From: Synechococcus sp. PROS-U-1
Lineage (GTDB): Bacteria > Cyanobacteriota > Cyanobacteriia > PCC-6307 > Cyanobiaceae
Assembly (NCBI RefSeq): GCF_014279755.1
Contig: NZ_CP047951.1
Coordinates: 744,001 to 808,000, forward strand
DNA: 64,000 nucleotides
Direction: 5' to 3'
Under the pieces are notes generated by a model. The model was not told where the DNA came from. It saw only the letters and a program-made list of their open reading frames with translations, and did not search any database. Below are positions 63,117-64,000 of the stretch, piece by piece (position 1 is the stretch's first letter; each line of letters starts with the position of its first letter). Both the position numbers and the translations under genes were made by a program.

Positions 63117-64000
63117 CCCCGACATCCGTGTCCCCCATACAACCTCCAGTGCTTCCGGATCAGGAGGAGCTCATCCGCCGTCTCCTCAGCGATACACCGC
63201 TGCTCAAGGACACTCCTGATCATCTGCTCCAGGTGGTCAATGTTCTGGAGAGTTACGGCCTGGTTCTCGATGCCTACAGCAAGAACCTGGTGGACCAGGG
63301 AGAGAAGCAGATGCTCAATCCCTTCCCGGTGTTTCGCTTTTTCCACGAGGGGTTCAGCGTCAAACGCCTCTGGACCCATTTGATGGGTGATCGGATCAAC
63401 TTCGAGTACGCCGAGTACTGCCAGAAGGCGATGTTCTGGCACGGCACCGGCGGACTGGATGCCTACCTGGATACGCCTGCATTTGCTGAGGCTTGCCAGC
63501 GGGTGATCAAGCGCAAGTCAGCTCGCGATCCTCTGCTGGCCTTGAACAACCGCCTCTATCCGGATTTCGCACCCGAGGCGATCCGCTCCCTCACCACCAT
63601 TTACTGCCTCGGCCTGTTCTGGCGGGTGATGAGTGACATCTTTGTCGACTTGGCCCGTCGCTATGCGATCAAGGAAGTCATCTGCGTCAACGATGTGGTG
63701 CATCACATCCGTGACGGCTTGGTGGCGGCAGCGGGAAGCCCGATCGAATACAAGGTGTCGATCGGCGGTGAAGAGATCTGGGTGTTGCCGCCGGAAGCCG
63801 GTCTCACTTTCTTGGTGGATGTGGCTGTTCCTTATGTGGAAGCTGTTTTCTTCCGAGGCATGCCCTTCCTGGGAACGGTGTCGTACAACGCTCAGGCTCG
63901 GCAAATCTCACCGGACATCAGTGATTTCAAATATGGCGCCCTTTATGCCGATCCGATTCCCAGCATGGGTGCTGGGATTCCTCCAAGCCTGTGCATGCAG
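63113..64000 (+). CDS. cupB: CO2 hydration protein CupB/ChpX, 3' end cut by window edge
   Basis: CupB (ChpX) is the cytoplasmic-side subunit of NDH-1 thought to convert CO2 to bicarbonate using a Zn site. The visible 296 residues contain DTPDHLLQVVNVLESYGLVL, FPVFRFFHEGFSVKRLWTHL, GDRINFEYAEYCQKAMFWHG and RRYAIKEVICVNDVVHHIRD, typical of the family. The ATG overlaps the ndhD4 stop. The full length is about 360-440 residues, so the C-terminal quarter lies beyond position 64000. Confidence 0.94.
   Translation, partial: MTPTSVSPIQPPVLPDQEELIRRLLSDTPLLKDTPDHLLQVVNVLESYGLVLDAYSKNLVDQGEKQMLNPFPVFRFFHEGFSVKRLWTHLMGDRINFEYAEYCQKAMFWHGTGGLDAYLDTPAFAEACQRVIKRKSARDPLLALNNRLYPDFAPEAIRSLTTIYCLGLFWRVMSDIFVDLARRYAIKEVICVNDVVHHIRDGLVAAAGSPIEYKVSIGGEEIWVLPPEAGLTFLVDVAVPYVEAVFFRGMPFLGTVSYNAQARQISPDISDFKYGALYADPIPSMGAGIPPSLCMQ

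Overview
The window is chromosomal DNA of an alpha-cyanobacterium, most likely a high-GC marine Synechococcus or a close Cyanobium relative. The evidence is a form IA RuBisCO inside an alpha-carboxysome (cso) operon, a light-independent protochlorophyllide reductase (chlLNB) beside por, the photosystem I peptide PsaM, an aldehyde-deformylating oxygenase/acyl-ACP reductase pair, a ferrochelatase with a chlorophyll-binding tail, and a Tab2-type factor. Genes are tightly packed with many 1-4 bp start/stop overlaps. I see no tRNA, rRNA, CRISPR array, insertion sequence or replication origin.

1-13.7 kb: truncated proS, a putative DNA-binding protein, ppa, a 2Fe-2S ferredoxin, an ArsC/Spx-like protein, an unknown membrane protein, lepB, a dihydroorotase-like pseudoenzyme, a tandem histidine phosphatase, a CPBP protease, an FtsL-like gene plus ftsI, an EF-hand transaldolase and a solo cyclic-nucleotide-binding protein. 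13.7-28.5 kb: a PucC-like transporter, a photolyase/cryptochrome, a geranylgeranyl-reductase-type flavoprotein, frr, pyrH, cobO, a methyltransferase, a tyrosine recombinase, hemH, ilvB, three small or envelope genes and a COG2509 flavoprotein.

28.5-41.4 kb: on the minus strand, rps1b, tab2, pgeF and an NTF2-like secreted protein; on the plus strand, a creatininase-like gene, ado, aar, accA, an SDR and folE, which link alkane and fatty-acid metabolism. Then come trpF, an M50 protease, a lipoyl-type transferase, a TauE-like permease and the NDH-1 maturation factor CRR6.

41.4-49.8 kb is a photosynthesis block: psaM, a small membrane protein, por, chlL, chlB and chlN. Two AT-richer accessory insertions interrupt it: a sulfotransferase, and a Tat-type flavin amine oxidase lying tail to tail with a remnant of a second amine oxidase.

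50.3-64 kb is the CO2-concentrating module: csoS1D, rdgB, then csoS1A-cbbL-cbbS-csoS2-csoSCA-csoS4A-csoS4B-csoS1E and, in the same direction, ndhF4-ndhD4-cupB for NDH-1-driven CO2 hydration; cupB runs off the end. Strong hairpins between cbbL, cbbS and csoS2 could set subunit ratios. I found no wholly new multi-gene system. The most notable leads are a CsoS2-like RuBisCO-binding motif in CsoSCA, the convergent amine-oxidase remnant, the serine at a catalytic position of the pyrophosphatase, the dihydroorotase pseudoenzyme and the structured ado/aar leaders.
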